Assembly: GCA_028583605.1 (NCBI GenBank)
Contig: CM053328.1
Coordinates: 30,735,578-30,799,577, forward strand
DNA: 64,000 bases
Direction of reading: 5' to 3'
From: Dastarcus helophoroides
Lineage: Eukaryota > Arthropoda > Insecta > Coleoptera > Bothrideridae
Shown here: piece by piece, positions 44,621-55,745 of the stretch
How positions within the stretch are numbered: the first letter of the stretch is position 1
How the letters are laid out: each line of letters begins with the position of its first letter
The notes under the pieces: model-generated
Told to the model about the DNA's origin: nothing
Database searches by the model: none
The model's input: the letters and a program-made list of their open reading frames with translations, nothing else
Translations under genes and position numbers: made by a program

Positions 44621-45404
44621 GTAGAAGTCTTGACAACGTTTGTTGGCTTATATTCCACGCATACTAGAATATGCGATATCTCGAAGTCTCGAACGCGGAA
44701 TTATGCGTAGCTCCTAATTGCATGTAAACATTCGATAGACGTTTCGAACCTATGAGTAATTTCTCCTGCTGCGTAGCCGCCTAATAGCTTCTAATAAACA
44801 TCTAGTAAACAACTTTTAACTCCACAGTCTGTTACAATATTAATCCATCCAATTTCTTATTTATACCAATCCCAAGAGCAATTTATTCTATATACATTTA
44901 TTAGTGGCTTCTGAATAGGTCGTAATTAATCAATTTATTTTTACATGTCCTTTTCAATCCTTTACTAGAAATATTGCTTTTGTATTAATCACGATTCGGA
45001 GCAACATGCTTAATTGGATTTAAATCCGGTGACCAAACGACTGCACGATACGTGATACTGTATCATTCCGTAACAACTCCTGTTGTATGCTTGGGGTCGT
45101 ATCCTTACAAAAAAAATGCTAGGGCCTAATTTTTCGTTATTTTGGTGTAAATTGTCCTTTAAAATATTCAAATAATCAGATATCGTTTCATGAATTATTT
45201 AAATGTAATTTTCCACCCCATTCCATGCCATTGAATCCCAAAGCATCTGACAAAATAGGCGAAGCGAATTTTTTGATCGTAGTTGTTTAGTTTTTGGTTA
45301 AAGCTTCAGTTTTATTTTATACCAACAGTTGAATTAGATATTTGGCAGTGGCGTACCTAGAGCTTTTGCCGCATGAGACTATCCTCACCACCTTGTCAGA
45401 TCAG
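44621..45404. other. Unassigned sequence
   Basis: No recognised gene or repeat. Composition is typical of unassigned DNA in this window. Confidence 0.5.
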
Positions 45405-46066
45405 AAGGGCAACCTTATTATGCCTTCAAAGCACTGCGAGTAGGATGCGGAAATAAGGCTAGATGGCGATGAACCGCCTTCTTAAACAAGGATAGGTTGT
45501 AATTTTTGGGGAAAATTCCGTTCGGTAATGAGTCCCATAGCATGGAAGTTCCACAGAAAAAAAGAGTCTCCGTAGACAGAAGTCCTCACTATGTTAACTG
45601 CACAGAAATTTGCTGTTTCCCACTGTCTTGTATGTCTCAAGAAACTTGCCCTCTTATTAGTTCCTGCAAGCATCTCTCATGAAAGTACTTGTAGAAAAGA
45701 GATAAGTCACTAACCACCCGCCTGTGTTCTAGTGTTCCGAGAGGATCGGTCTCTCGTCATCAATTAGGCGAATCGATCTTCTTTGAATTGAATCCAAAAG
45801 AGCTAAAGTGTGCTTTGGGGCGGAACTCCAAACATGAGAACAGTATTCTAGTGTTGGCATAACTTGAGCTTTGCATAGTGTGAGTAGCTGATGAGATGTG
45901 AAGTACGTTTTAGCTCTAAAAAGAAAGCCTAGTTTCTGAGAGACGGACTTGGCAATGGCGCGCAGGATAGACATATTAGATCCTATCGGGAGGATTTTAT
46001 CGTTCCTAGTACGTTTGTTGCATTATCCCTTGATGTTTTCTTAGAGAAAACCGCGGCCTGAGTTTT

Positions 46067-46309
46067 TCAAGCGTTGATTAGATTTTTCTTACCCCATTCC
46101 AGAATGATTTCGAGATCTCGATTAATCATCTGTATCTGCTGTTCCCTTAGTCGATCTGAAGCAGCGACGGATAATGATTTGTCGGAGAAAAAAGATGACA
46201 CCAGGCTACTGTCATCTGCGTAGCTGTATATCGGATTGGAGGTTGAAGCTAAGAGATCGTTACTGTGTAACAGAAACAGAGTAGGAGACAGAACAGACCC
46301 CTGAGGCAC
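46067..46309 (-). pseudogene. CR1-like RT core fragment with intact YADD (copy D)
   Basis: An 80-codon frame with PQGSVLSPTLFLLHSNDLLA, STSNPIYSYADDSSLVSSFF, and SDRLREQQIQMINRDLEIIL, covering RT motifs B and C and the segment after. It is the best-preserved RT catalytic core in the window, but it is an isolated fragment. Confidence 0.8.
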
Positions 46310-46690
46310 CCCTGCATTAATCGCAAATGTCTCGAGATGCCACTAACGCCGACCTGAAGAGATCCGTCAGCGAGAAAATTGGATATGAAATAACGAGAAT
46401 GATTTCGAGATCCCCATTAATTATCTGTATCTGCTGTTCCCTTAGTCGATCTGAAGCACCGACGGATAATGGTTTGTCAGAGAAAAAAGATGGCACATGC
46501 TACTATCATCTGCCTAGCTTTATATAGCATTGGAAGTTGAAGCTAAGAAGTCGTTTATGTTTAACAAAAACAGAGTAGGAGACACGACAGGCCCCTGAGG
46601 CACTAATCTTAAATGTCTCGGATGAGATGCCATCGACGACGACCTGAAGAGATCTGTCAGCGAGAAAATTGGATATCAGATGACAGAGCC
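46102..46690 (-). repeat. ~295-bp tandem duplication in CR1 copy D
   Basis: GAATGATTTCGAGATC starts at 46102 and 46397. Both units run through CGACGGATAATG.TTTGTC and CCTGAGGCAC to GCGAGAAAATTGGATAT. The units have diverged by many point changes, so the duplication is not recent. Confidence 0.85.
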
Positions 46691-46805
46691 CAGGAGGAAG
46701 ATCATAAGATGGTTAATTTGGCGAGAAAAAATCGGTGCCAGACTCTGTCAAAGACCTTTGAAGTATTCAAGGCCACAATCCTAGTCTCACCATGTTTTTC
46801 CATAG

Positions 46806-47950
46806 CTGATTTAATGTATCTTCCCTTTCAAATAAATATGTTTTTCTGCTTTCCAGCAAAATTTCGGCACGTAAAAGATTTTTTCTCGGCAACGACGATA
46901 TGTAATAATTTCGGCGATGGATTCCATCTTATTTGAAATTTAGGTTATTATCTATTAATGGACCAATAAGTTTATTATTTATTAATGAATTAATAATTTT
47001 TCTAGGGAGTGTACTTTCCATTTGACACCGTGTAAATATACATGTACGAAATGTAAACTTCTTATAACGATTTTTTTTTCTTCGTCGTATGTGAGAGAGG
47101 TTATTGTGCTCATTAAAGGTAATGTAATGATTAGAAAATAAAGATGGATTGACATTTGATCGATAGCCTAATACCAAGTATACCGCTAAGAATGTATTTG
47201 CTAACTTTATAAATTGTTAGAAATTAACCTAAAACGAACAGCCTTCGACGTTATTTTGTTTTATGAATTCTAGTTGTAAATTGATAACTGTTACAGTTAT
47301 CTTTGTTTGCGTACGTATTTCTTACCTACTTCCTGACACTGAAGGTATAACATTAGAAATTACTCTTAATAGTAATTTTATCCAAGCATTTAAATAACCT
47401 CGTTACAAAAAAATATATTCAGAGCCATTATAATGGCATTCATTTTAAGGGAAGAAAGAAAAATGAGTATATGCGCACGCGTAATTTAAAAAAATTCAGG
47501 TATAATTATGCTGAAATAAAAAAATTAAGATCATAATTTAAACCCCTTTTTGAGCTGCCACTGACTCCAAAGCAATGCCCAGATAGAATTTATGGCTGCG
47601 TAACGGCTGGCGAAACAAATAAACAGAACATTGCTAGGTTATATTTAAATGACAATACGAAAAACATTAAATAATTTTGGCGGCACCGATAGTTGCGGAA
47701 AAGTTGTAGGGTGATTTGCTTTTTTATATGAAAATCGGATACAATCAATTGCGGAAGACAGTTAAGCGAAATTAATAAAAGTGGAAATTGCGAGATGGAT
47801 GTAAACGTTGATATCAACGCTGCAAATAATGAATTAAATTCGTTGTTGTGGATACAAGTGTTACAAGTGGTTAATATTCGAGAGTTATTTCCCGACGTTT
47901 TATTTTTTGTGATTCTCTGTGATACGATGGAGATTTTTTAAACCATGTGT
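46806..47950. other. Unassigned AT-rich sequence
   Basis: Frames here are 60-107 codons, AT-driven, and show no family motifs. The 46613-46936 frame begins inside CR1 copy D. Confidence 0.5.
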
Positions 47951-48105
47951 GAAAATTGAAATACGATTCTTGTCCCCTGAAACCAAGAAAGATTAAAAAA
48001 CACATCAAAGGTTGTTTGTTTTAACCTTGCTTGGTTTCAGGGGACAAGATTTGTATTGCAATTTTTGAAGATAACCAAGGACCAGTCCGTTCCAACAAAA
48101 AAATA
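47951..48105. repeat. Penelope-type hairpin repeat, collapsed foldback copy 11
   Basis: Left half: AAATACGATTCTTGTCCCCT..AAAACACATCAAAGGTTG. Right half inverted: CTTGGTTTCAGGGGACAAGA to AGGACCAGTCCGTTCCAAC. The hairpin box has been lost from the centre. Confidence 0.75.
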
Positions 48106-48344
48106 AAAATAAACCATGTGTAGTTTCCCGACGAATCATCACTTTTTTCATGCGCCTGGCAGGTTTAAAATAGTTCAGAAAAGAGGCACTCGAGTATTAA
48201 TATAAGTACACTGCACCTATTCTGATTGTGGGCTATCGTTGACATACGTTGTCAACCTAACTGCTCACCAACGTTAATATGCTTCAAAATTAAATAAACC
48301 AGAGCATCGTATCGTTATTTATTTTGTAGAATTAAAATTTTAGT

Positions 48345-48735
48345 TTGAGTCGTTTGTGTTCGTTTATTTTTTGAACTAGCGTTTTACTTTTCATCAGACC
48401 GATTAATTAACGAAACAAAAAAAAAGTAAAAACTTTTAAGTGTATGAAAATACAAATAGTTATCGTCAAAATAACTAATACGAGATTTGTTGCCCATTAA
48501 TTAGCGATGTTTCCCTCGCCAGTCCGGCTTATTGCAGCAGGTGAGTGGATGATAACGTGATAAGCGCCTGTAAAGTATTTAATGGGGTCAGTAGCGCCGG
48601 GCTTTTGGTGGTCGATGGGTTGATTTTGGTATATTTTAAAAAGTCGAATACATTTTTTTTCGATTTTCTGTCTTTACTAAGCCTTCCGAATACGTACTTA
48701 AAATTAATGCCATTATGACTGAATCACCCTGTATA
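48345..48735. repeat. Dispersed repeat S, copy 1
   Basis: Matches 60761-61137 in the same orientation over roughly 350-390 bp with many gaps. Shared landmarks are CAGACCGAT, ACAAAAA..GTAAA, TTGTTG.C, TTAG.CGAT.TTTCCCTCG/ACTCTCGTCAGTC, GGGTTGA, GATTTTCT.TC.TT, CGTACTTAA/CGTGGTTTAA and the end CACCCTGTATA/CACCCTGTTTA. CACCCTGTATA-type termini are common in insect dispersed repeats. The class is unknown. Confidence 0.55.
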
Positions 48736-49340
48736 TAATAGGTACAAATTCCAGGAGAAAAAGAAATTTTAAAACTTTTTTCCTTCAATTTAGATATTTC
48801 TCGAAATTTCCAATTTAACTTAAAGATTCTAATTCGAAATTTTGCCAAAATTTGGAATTATGCAAAATTTGCCAAAATTTCGAGTTTTTTCTTCAACAGA
48901 TAATCTCCTAATTTCGTTTTTAAGCTCAAAATTTCGGTTCCACTTGAAATTAGACTTACAAGGTTACGCTTTCAGTAAACATTGAAATGAACTTCAAACA
49001 TTCAGAAAAAAAGAAATTCTTAAAATATACGTAAAACGTATAAAAAAAATGTTGAATTCTTATTTTTCCTCCGAATTTTTTACCTTTTTCCTGAAATGTT
49101 TAACTTAAAAACTTCCCCTTTTTCGAATTTTTTTTAATACTTCAATTTTTCCCCGAAATGTATTTTCGTGTCGCAATTTTGATTATCTTCTCGAAATTTC
49201 GAAGTTTTTCTCAAAATTCCATAAAGTTTTGAACAAAGTTAGTCACAATTTCAGAAACAAAGCCGGAAAGCCCGAGTGAAAAAAAATTAAATTTTAGAGC
49301 CAAAGTTTCAAATTGAAATTTTGAATTTCGAAAACATCTT
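48736..49340. repeat. Degenerate A/T-tract array 5 (short)
   Basis: About 0.6 kb of the T-rich array motifs (CTCGAAATTTC, TCAAAATTTCG, TTTTTCCTGAAATG), looser than in the other arrays. It leads directly into the homopyrimidine tract. Confidence 0.65.
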
Positions 49341-49341
49341 T

Positions 49342-50447
49342 ATTAATTTTTCTTCTAACTTCAATTCTTCCTCGTCTTCTTCCTCTTAGTTCTCTTCTTT
49401 TTCCTCTTCTTCCTTTTCTTCTTCTTCCTCTTCGTCTTCTTCCTCCATTTCTTCCTTTTCTTTTTCCTCTTCTTTTTCCTCCTCTTCTTCTTCCTTTTCT
49501 TCTTCTTCCTCTTTTTCTTCCTCTTATTCTTCCTCTTCTTTTTCCTCTTTTTCCTCTTATTTTTCCTCTTTTTCTTCTTCCTCCTCTTCTTCCTTTTCTT
49601 CCTCCTCTTCTTCCCATTCTTCTTTTTCTTCTTCCTCTCTTCCTCTTCTTTCTCTTCTTCTTCCTCTTCTTCCTCTTCTTTTTCCTCTTTTTCTTCTTAT
49701 TCCTCCTCTTCTTCCTTTTCTTTCTCCTCTTCTTCCCCTTCTTCTTCCTTCTCTTCTTCCTCTTCTTCTTTCCCTTCTTCCTCTTCTTTCTCTTCCTCCT
49801 ATTCCTCTTCTTTCTCTTCATCTTCTTCTTCCTCTTCCTTCTCTTCTTTATGTTCTTCTTCCTCTTATTTTTCCTCTTCTTTCTCCTCTTCTTCTTCTTC
49901 TTTCCTTTCTTCTTCTCCGTTTTCTTCTTCCTCTTCATCTTCCTCTTCTTTTTCCTCTTTTCCTTCTTCTTCCTCCTTTTCTTCCTTTTCTTCCTCCTCT
50001 TTTTCCCCTTCTTCTTCCTTCTCTTCTTCTCTTCTTCTTTCTCTTCTTATTTCTCTTCCTCCTCTTCCTCCTCTTCCTCTTCTTCCTCTTCTTCTCTTCT
50101 TCATGTTCTTCTTCCTCTTATTTTTCCTCTTCTTTATCCTCTTCTTCTTCTTTCTCCCTCTTCATCCTTTCTCTTCGTCCTCGTCTTCCTCTTCTTTTTC
50201 CTCTTTTTCTTCCCCTTCTTCTTTCTCCTCTTCTTCCTCTTCTTCTTTCTCCTCTTCTTCCTCTTCTTCTTTCTCCTCTTCTTCTTTCTCCTCTTCCTCT
50301 TCTTTCTCTTCCTCTTCTTCTTCCTCTTCCTTCTCTTCTTCCTGTTCTTCTTCCTCTTCTTTTTCCTTTTCTTTTTCCTCTTCTTCTTCTCCTCTTTTTC
50401 TTCCTCTTCTTCTTCCTCCTCTTTTTCTTCTTCTTCTTCTTCTTGTA
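49342..50447. repeat. 1.1-kb homopyrimidine/homopurine tract
   Basis: Plus strand is almost only C and T (TTC, CTC, TTCCTC mixtures), with rare A/G interruptions that mostly fall as isolated bases. A short AACTTCAATTCTTC box lies at both edges (about 49358 and 50446). The long frames (poly-K/R on minus, poly-F/S/L on plus) are artefacts of composition. Long homopurine-homopyrimidine DNA can form triplexes in vitro. No retrotransposon remnant was recognised beside this tract, unlike the shorter one at 32520. Confidence 0.9.
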
Positions 50448-50955
50448 ACTTCAATTCTTCAATTATCGTTTCAAAAATTTTAATTTTTTTCTCTCGCAAT
50501 TTCAACTGTAGATCTGCTTTGGAGAAAAAAGTCAAACTTTTCAGATTAAGGTAGTAATCGTAGCAATAAAGTTTTTAGAATGTTAGACCTCCGCTGCGTA
50601 GAGCGAGACGTAAGCGCCAGACTGCCACTGCTATTCGATTTTTAGCTTAGACTGCACGCGTGGATACAATCATATTTCCAAGTCGCTTTGTAGTAGATTT
50701 TCTGAGTCGAAACCACTGCAGTGATTATTCGAAATATTTCTGCAACGGAGTTGAAATCAAAGCCATCTGAAAGTAATGGCGAACTGCTATGTTACCATTA
50801 CTTAAAGATGTTTTCCTAACAAAGCATTGACACTCCGTGAGATGTATAATTTCGGATTGAGATTTTGCAAAAACGGTACCATTAGAAATCCTCCAATTTC
50901 AGTATTTAATTTGGAATATCATTCTACATAATATATTACCTTTTTATCAAAATGT
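50448..50955. other. Unassigned sequence
   Basis: A somewhat GC-richer patch lies at about 50588-50660. No recognised feature. Confidence 0.45.
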
Positions 50956-50963
50956 ATAGAAAG

Positions 50964-51851
50964 TAGTGTTGGGCTATTCGAATACAAGTTGTGAGATGTA
51001 TTCGATTCTACCAAGATCTCGAATACATCCGATTCTCATCTGAAGTATTCGAATACTCCCAGACTTCGTGAGTTGAAGTGAGAATATGAATAGAATCGGT
51101 TCTCGCCTCGCGCAAGCAACATCTCATCATAGCATGATTCATAAGTTCTCGGGTACTTGCTTGCATTCGAATACAAAATATGTATTCGAGATTGTGGTAG
51201 TCCGATTCAACAAAACATTGGAATGCTGAGTAGGGAATAGAATCGGTCTCCTGACTACGCTACATTTCCGATTCTTAACACTTCTCCGATGTTGAATACT
51301 TACTGTACCCGATTCTTGTATTCGAGATCTTAGACATGCATTATTGAATGTGTAATGTATTCGAGATCATTTTTATTCGGGATGGTTGGTTACGCATTAT
51401 ACTCGCACTCTCCTACATTCGAATATGTATCTAATTTTTAATTTATTGCTTCATCCTTCTCATAAAATTATTAAATAACGAAATGCTTAAGTACTTTTTA
51501 AAATCTGGTTCTCAATTTTAATAATGAAATTTAACAGTATCAGGAAATACAGTGCCAATATGTGAATCCAATCAAAGTTAAAGATACGTATGTGAATTCT
51601 AAAGCTTCAAGATTTATTTATATTAAGAAATTTATATATATTTAATTAGGGAATTACCAATTACGGGCATGGGTACCGAAGTACTGAAATCGAAAGTCAC
51701 ATACCTCGAATAAGCCGCCGAGACCATTTTTCTAATAGATATTTTATTATCCCATAATTCGATTCTTTGTATTCGAATACTTATTCGATTCTCAAAAGTA
51801 TTCGAATTCAATGAATTCGATTCTGAAAATCGTTCGATTATTCCAACACTA
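50964..51851. mobile_element. Non-autonomous hAT element 2 (888 bp)
   Basis: Begins TAGTGTTGGG and ends CCAACACTA, which as a reverse complement is TAGTGTTGG. It is flanked by a perfect 8-bp target duplication, ATAGAAAG at 50956-50963 and 51852-51859. Both ends carry many ATTCGAATAC / GTATTCGA palindromic motifs and GATTC boxes, as in the subterminal repeats of hAT elements. No transposase frame is present. The TAGTGTTG-type end and 8-bp duplication place it in the hAT superfamily. Confidence 0.9.
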
Positions 51852-51859
51852 ATAGAAAG

Positions 51860-53374
51860 GTTTGGCCCCAATAAATTAAAATCTCTTCGAAAACGTTCTT
51901 TCGCCTACACTTTGCAGGTTAAAAATCGTAAGTTTGACAGTAAATATCTCGACTTCGGTACCGACACTCGGTTCTTTTAATTGTACAAGTGTGCAGCTAA
52001 CACTGTTAACTATGTGACAGAAATTTTAAAAAATTTTATAGAAAAGTTATTTTGCGGTGGATACCTTAAAGCGGTAATTTCGAGAAGAAAATTAGAAATC
52101 TGAAAGAATTTAGATGTGCAAATTCGACTTCTTACTTCTTCAATAATTTAAGTTTTGTTGGAAATCACGTTCAAAACGTGAGAGCAAAAATCTATCGGTG
52201 CTTTATGGGTTTCGCTGTATCTTTTAGGAAGTGAAATCTGATACGGGTACTTCAACTTATTTGGAACACTCTTAGGTGGATGATTAATTCTAAGAACGCT
52301 GGTCAGTCCCTTTTCTGAATATACGTTCTAAGGGATTATTAACGTTGACATATATATTAGCAGTGTATCATGAAATAGACCAGATGTATTTGGAAATATT
52401 ACGAAAAGATTCCTTTTTGACTGTGAAGTTGAGATTATAATTTCGTCGCGACAACACACACCTTCCGCGACCTCTTGCATAAATAAAGTCTCGATAATTA
52501 AAGTGTGGTGTTTCATTGAACTAAATAGTTCATGCACACCCCATTTCCAATAAGTTTAAACATGACATCTTATTTTTATACACTTCAAGTTTTTTTTTGG
52601 CAGATTCCGACTTTAACCCCCGAGTCTCATTAAGCTAGAAATTTATAATTTTTTTATGGGATATTTTTTTGTTATAAGTTGCAGCGTCACATTTTTTTAT
52701 TTACATAAACACAGAAAAATAAATTGTTGTTAGTAACCGCTACAAAACTGAATAAAAAAACGTTTAGGCTAACCTAAAATTGATTTAATATGCAACCAAT
52801 TAATTGGTTCATTTCTTTCAATTTAATCAAAAAATAAATGCGATTTGGTTAATTAAGTTCTTTAATTATTAAACTCATGTTTTATATTATGCACGAAACT
52901 AATTTAATAAACGGTTTGTATAGTATTTGAAATCTGGTTATAAATTCGTTTTAAATTGGGCGCCTATTTGCCAAACCGATTAGATGATAATACCAGTAAT
53001 CCATCAAAGCAACGAATGCCAATTCTAATTAAAAATAAACTATTCCGGATTTTGAATCACCATGTTTTGTTCTTGACATCGATGTTTCAGCTACTCAACG
53101 TCGATATTTTGTGAACATCGATCATCCCAATACAGGTTTACTGCATATATTTACGGAAAATAATATGAATCTTAGGAAAAAGGTATAATTTTGCAGACCT
53201 GTGTTGTTTATATGTTAAGGTAACAATAACAGCTGCAACCCATGAGTTACATTGAAAATAAATTGTTTATTGTAAAAATCAATTCAGATGTGCAATGTAT
53301 GAATCATGCTGTGAAGATAGAGTGGAGTTATAAATATTAATGTATGACATTTATACAAGCAACATCAAACTATT
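51860..53374. other. Unassigned AT-rich sequence
   Basis: No recognised gene or repeat. Very AT-rich stretches (for example 52790-52920) have many TTAATTAA-like motifs. Confidence 0.5.
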
Positions 53375-53509
53375 CAATGTGGAACAGCCAAAGGGAATAA
53401 ATTCAATATCTCTGTTATTGCACATATTTATGAAAAATCCCGAGACAGGTCAATTTTAGATTATATCCTACATCGCAAAAATTTCGGCCCTAGATGCAAC
53501 CCCCTTCGA
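53375..53509. repeat. Left terminal inverted repeat
   Basis: Contains GTGGAACAGCCAAAGGGAAT, AATATCTCTGTTATT, CGAGACAGGTCAATTTTA and GATGCAACCCCCTTCGA. The reverse complement of the right repeat has the same boxes in order with about 75-80% visible agreement. Confidence 0.8.
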
Positions 53510-53526
53510 GTTACCGTTTCGTGTAC

Positions 53527-54113
53527 TGAAAGAAAATAAAATGCATCCTTATAAACTGACACCATGTCAAGTGAAGACGATTTTGATAGAAGAACTCATT
53601 TTTGTGACCAAATGATGCAAAGATTAGATAATAATGTCATCCAAATAAAACATAGTTTTCTGATGAGTCCATTTTTCACTCTTCACGGTCATGTTAATCG
53701 TCAAAACTGTCGCTATTGGGCGCCTAGTGAAAATCCTCACTGGATGAGAAAATTGCATACACAGAACCCTAAAAAATGATTGGACAGAGATCATTGGAAA
53801 TCATGTCATTGGTCTATTTTTCATTGATGTAAATTTAAATGGAGATAATTATTTAGCATTGCTTCAAAATGACATTCTATCAGCTTTGGTAAACTTATAT
53901 CCAGTTCAAGAAAATCCACACGTTTCAATGTAATATGGTTCCAGCAAGATGGAGCACCACCACAACACCAAGTCATGTCTGGCAATATCTCGATTTTACA
54001 TTTCCATTCCAAATCGGTGGATAAGGATATGAGGTACGGTAGAATGGCCATTAAGATCACTAGACCTGACGCTTCTGGACTTTTTTTATGGGGTTATGTT
54101 AAAAGTACAGCGT
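53527..54113 (+). pseudogene. IS630/Tc1-like DDE transposase pseudogene
   Basis: Fragments in three frames: RVLKENKMHPYKLTP, SSEDDFDRRTHFCDQMMQRL, then FSDES (first catalytic Asp, in another frame at about 53657), FTLHGHVNRQNCRYWAPSEN, PHWMRKLHTQNP, IIGNHVIG.FFIDVNLNGDNY, ALLQNDILSALVNLYPVQEN, WFQQDGAPPQ (second Asp), and a degraded ITRPDASGLFF/LTLLDFFYG (third Asp region). This matches an insect transposase family whose core reads FSDE..FTLHGHVNRQN, WFQQDGAPPH and SPDLTPLDFFLWG. At least five frameshifts or stops break it. N-terminal helix-turn-helix sequence is missing. Confidence 0.85.
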
Positions 54114-54246
54114 TCGAAGAGGGTTGCATCTAGGGATGAAATTTTTAGTGTGGAGGATGTCATTTTATAATTTAAAATTGACGTGTCTCGAAATTTTTAA
54201 TCAATTGTAGAATAACTGAGATATTCCATTTAGCTGTTCCACACTG
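54114..54246. repeat. Right terminal inverted repeat
   Basis: Begins TCGAAGAGGGTTGCATCTAG and ends TAGCTGTTCCACACTG. It overlaps the decayed 3' end of the transposase coding region. Confidence 0.8.
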
Positions 54247-54248
54247 TA

Positions 54249-55745
54249 TCTAATACTATTACTTATTGTTAGTAGAGGACATGTATTATGTGTAATTGTT
54301 AATATTATTCTAAGCAATCACCCTAGGCAGTTTTCGACACATTATTAAAATCTTGGATGACGCTAAGGTAATTAACTGGAAAACATTTCGTCTTTATGCG
54401 GCAAGGTTTTTCAACGCAGTTCGATTACCTCGAATGACCCCCTTATTATTGTTATTCAAGTAAATTGCTTTTGGCCCACAGACACGCAATTATTGTTAAA
54501 TTCGATGGTTGTCTACAATTCATGGCCGTCGTAACTAATTATCCTCCATAACAACAACCAGAATAAGTGTAACATGGTTGAAGCTGACGGATGTTTGCGC
54601 TTCAAAAACAAATATCTCGAGAACTCTCTAATGATGTGGAACTAGTTGCAAGTTAAAATACTCTAATTTAACGTGATCGATGGTCATGTCTGACGTTTGA
54701 TGTGTTGCATTTGCACATACTAGAAAGTAGGAATTAGTTGTTTTGCAACATCGGATTTGTGCATTGGTATTGATAATGTGTCATCTCTTTTTTGTTTACC
54801 GTTTCCTTGTTAAGAAGACGAGTGGTAATTTTTCAAGATCGTCTTAACTATGTGAAAATAAATACCCTGATTGACATATCATAAAGAATTATAGAAAATA
54901 CATAGTCAGATCAGTCTTCTTGCACCATAAACCCTGGCGAGTGCCGGAGAAGTCGTTAGATGATTAGATTTTTCACATGAAAATCGGTCCGATAGCGTTA
55001 GCGAATTGCAGGTGTTAATACGAAATGGCCCACTGGGGGAATATTTTTGGAAGAAGCGTTTTAAGTTTTGTGAATCTACGAGGGAAACAGGCGGCGCCAA
55101 CAGATATGTTTTGTTTACTTCTTTTTCCTAAGAACAATCCTCAAATAATTCGAAAAAATAAACACTTGCGTATTCTTGTAAGTATACAGTACCCACCCTG
55201 ACAAATTAAATGTTTGAGTTAGAAAATTCCAATATTTAAGATCCAACGGGTCCTTGTGCGGGAAAGTTTTCAGGTTCCCCCACTTAAAATGTTTCATATG
55301 TTGGAGAGCTTTTGCCAGGAGTTTTCTTCAGACGTGCTGAGATCTAAATGAACAAAAAAAGTACGTCCATAAATTACGTAACTCTGACTTTGGTCATGTT
55401 GACCCCCCTCTCATCATAAATTCCTAACTAAATTTTATAATTACTTTTTGTTACAATAATAATACATGACAGCACTCTTACTTATTTTAATCAATTACCC
55501 AATTACTGAAGACAACATGAGCAAAAGTCTTGTCAGCTTGACAAATTTCGTGGTTTTTACCCAAACCATTAAAAATGGACAAAACAAGTGTCCCAATTTA
55601 TCAAATTTTGCCAATGGGGTGGCCGGAGTTTTCTTTGGTATATTGAAAAAGTCAGTATCTAAAGCTGTGGAAGAAGCCAGAAAACGAAGACCCAAACCAC
55701 CACCTTAAAAAAAATCTGCCTGTAAGAAAAAATGTCGAGTTAGAT
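54249..55745. other. Unassigned sequence
   Basis: A motif GTCCATAAATTACGTAAC at about 55365-55382 is common in insect dispersed repeats, but no element ends could be set. The 80-codon plus frame at 55466-55708 (GVAGVFFGILKKSVSKAVEE, then RKRRPKPPP) is not recognised and has no supporting splice or start context. Confidence 0.4.

Larger units (their letters stand above)
45405..46805 (-). mobile_element. CR1-like non-LTR retrotransposon, rearranged copy D
   Basis: Minus-strand 3' half of the family: AKIVVLDISK-type region at the far end, an RT segment with intact SVLSPTLFLLHSNDLL and IYSYADDSS (YADD), INRDLEIILEWGKKNL, the YCSHVWSSAPKHT block, and the 3' end to AAGGGCAACC. A ~295-bp stretch including motif B and YADD is duplicated in tandem (46102-46396 and 46397-46690). 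The 3' end is clipped at about 45405, without the usual A run. Confidence 0.85.
53375..54246 (+). mobile_element. IS630/Tc1/mariner-like element with long TIRs, internally deleted
   Basis: An 872-bp element bounded by ~135-bp inverted repeats (53375-53509 and 54114-54246) and containing a broken DDE transposase. Ends align as CAATGTGGAACAGC on the left and CAGTGTGGAACAGC as reverse complement on the right. A TA follows the right end, and TATT precedes the left end, so a TA target duplication is possible but not clean. The transposase remnant is under 200 codons, much shorter than expected for a full-length enzyme. Confidence 0.8.

Noticed and set aside
48525..48550. GCAGCAG|GTGAGT as a ratchet site
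   Set aside because: Weak pyrimidine tract and it lies inside dispersed repeat S.
49294..50535. Long lysine/arginine-rich and serine/phenylalanine-rich frames
   Set aside because: They are direct translations of the homopurine/homopyrimidine tract in several frames on both strands; no start context or domain supports a gene.
55355..55390. GTCCATAAATTACGTAAC as an element end
   Set aside because: The motif is common in insect repeats, but no second end or target duplication was found.
55466..55708. 80-codon frame with GVAGVFFGILKKSVSKAVEE
   Set aside because: Could be an exon but has no convincing splice sites or family match; the antisense frame is open too.
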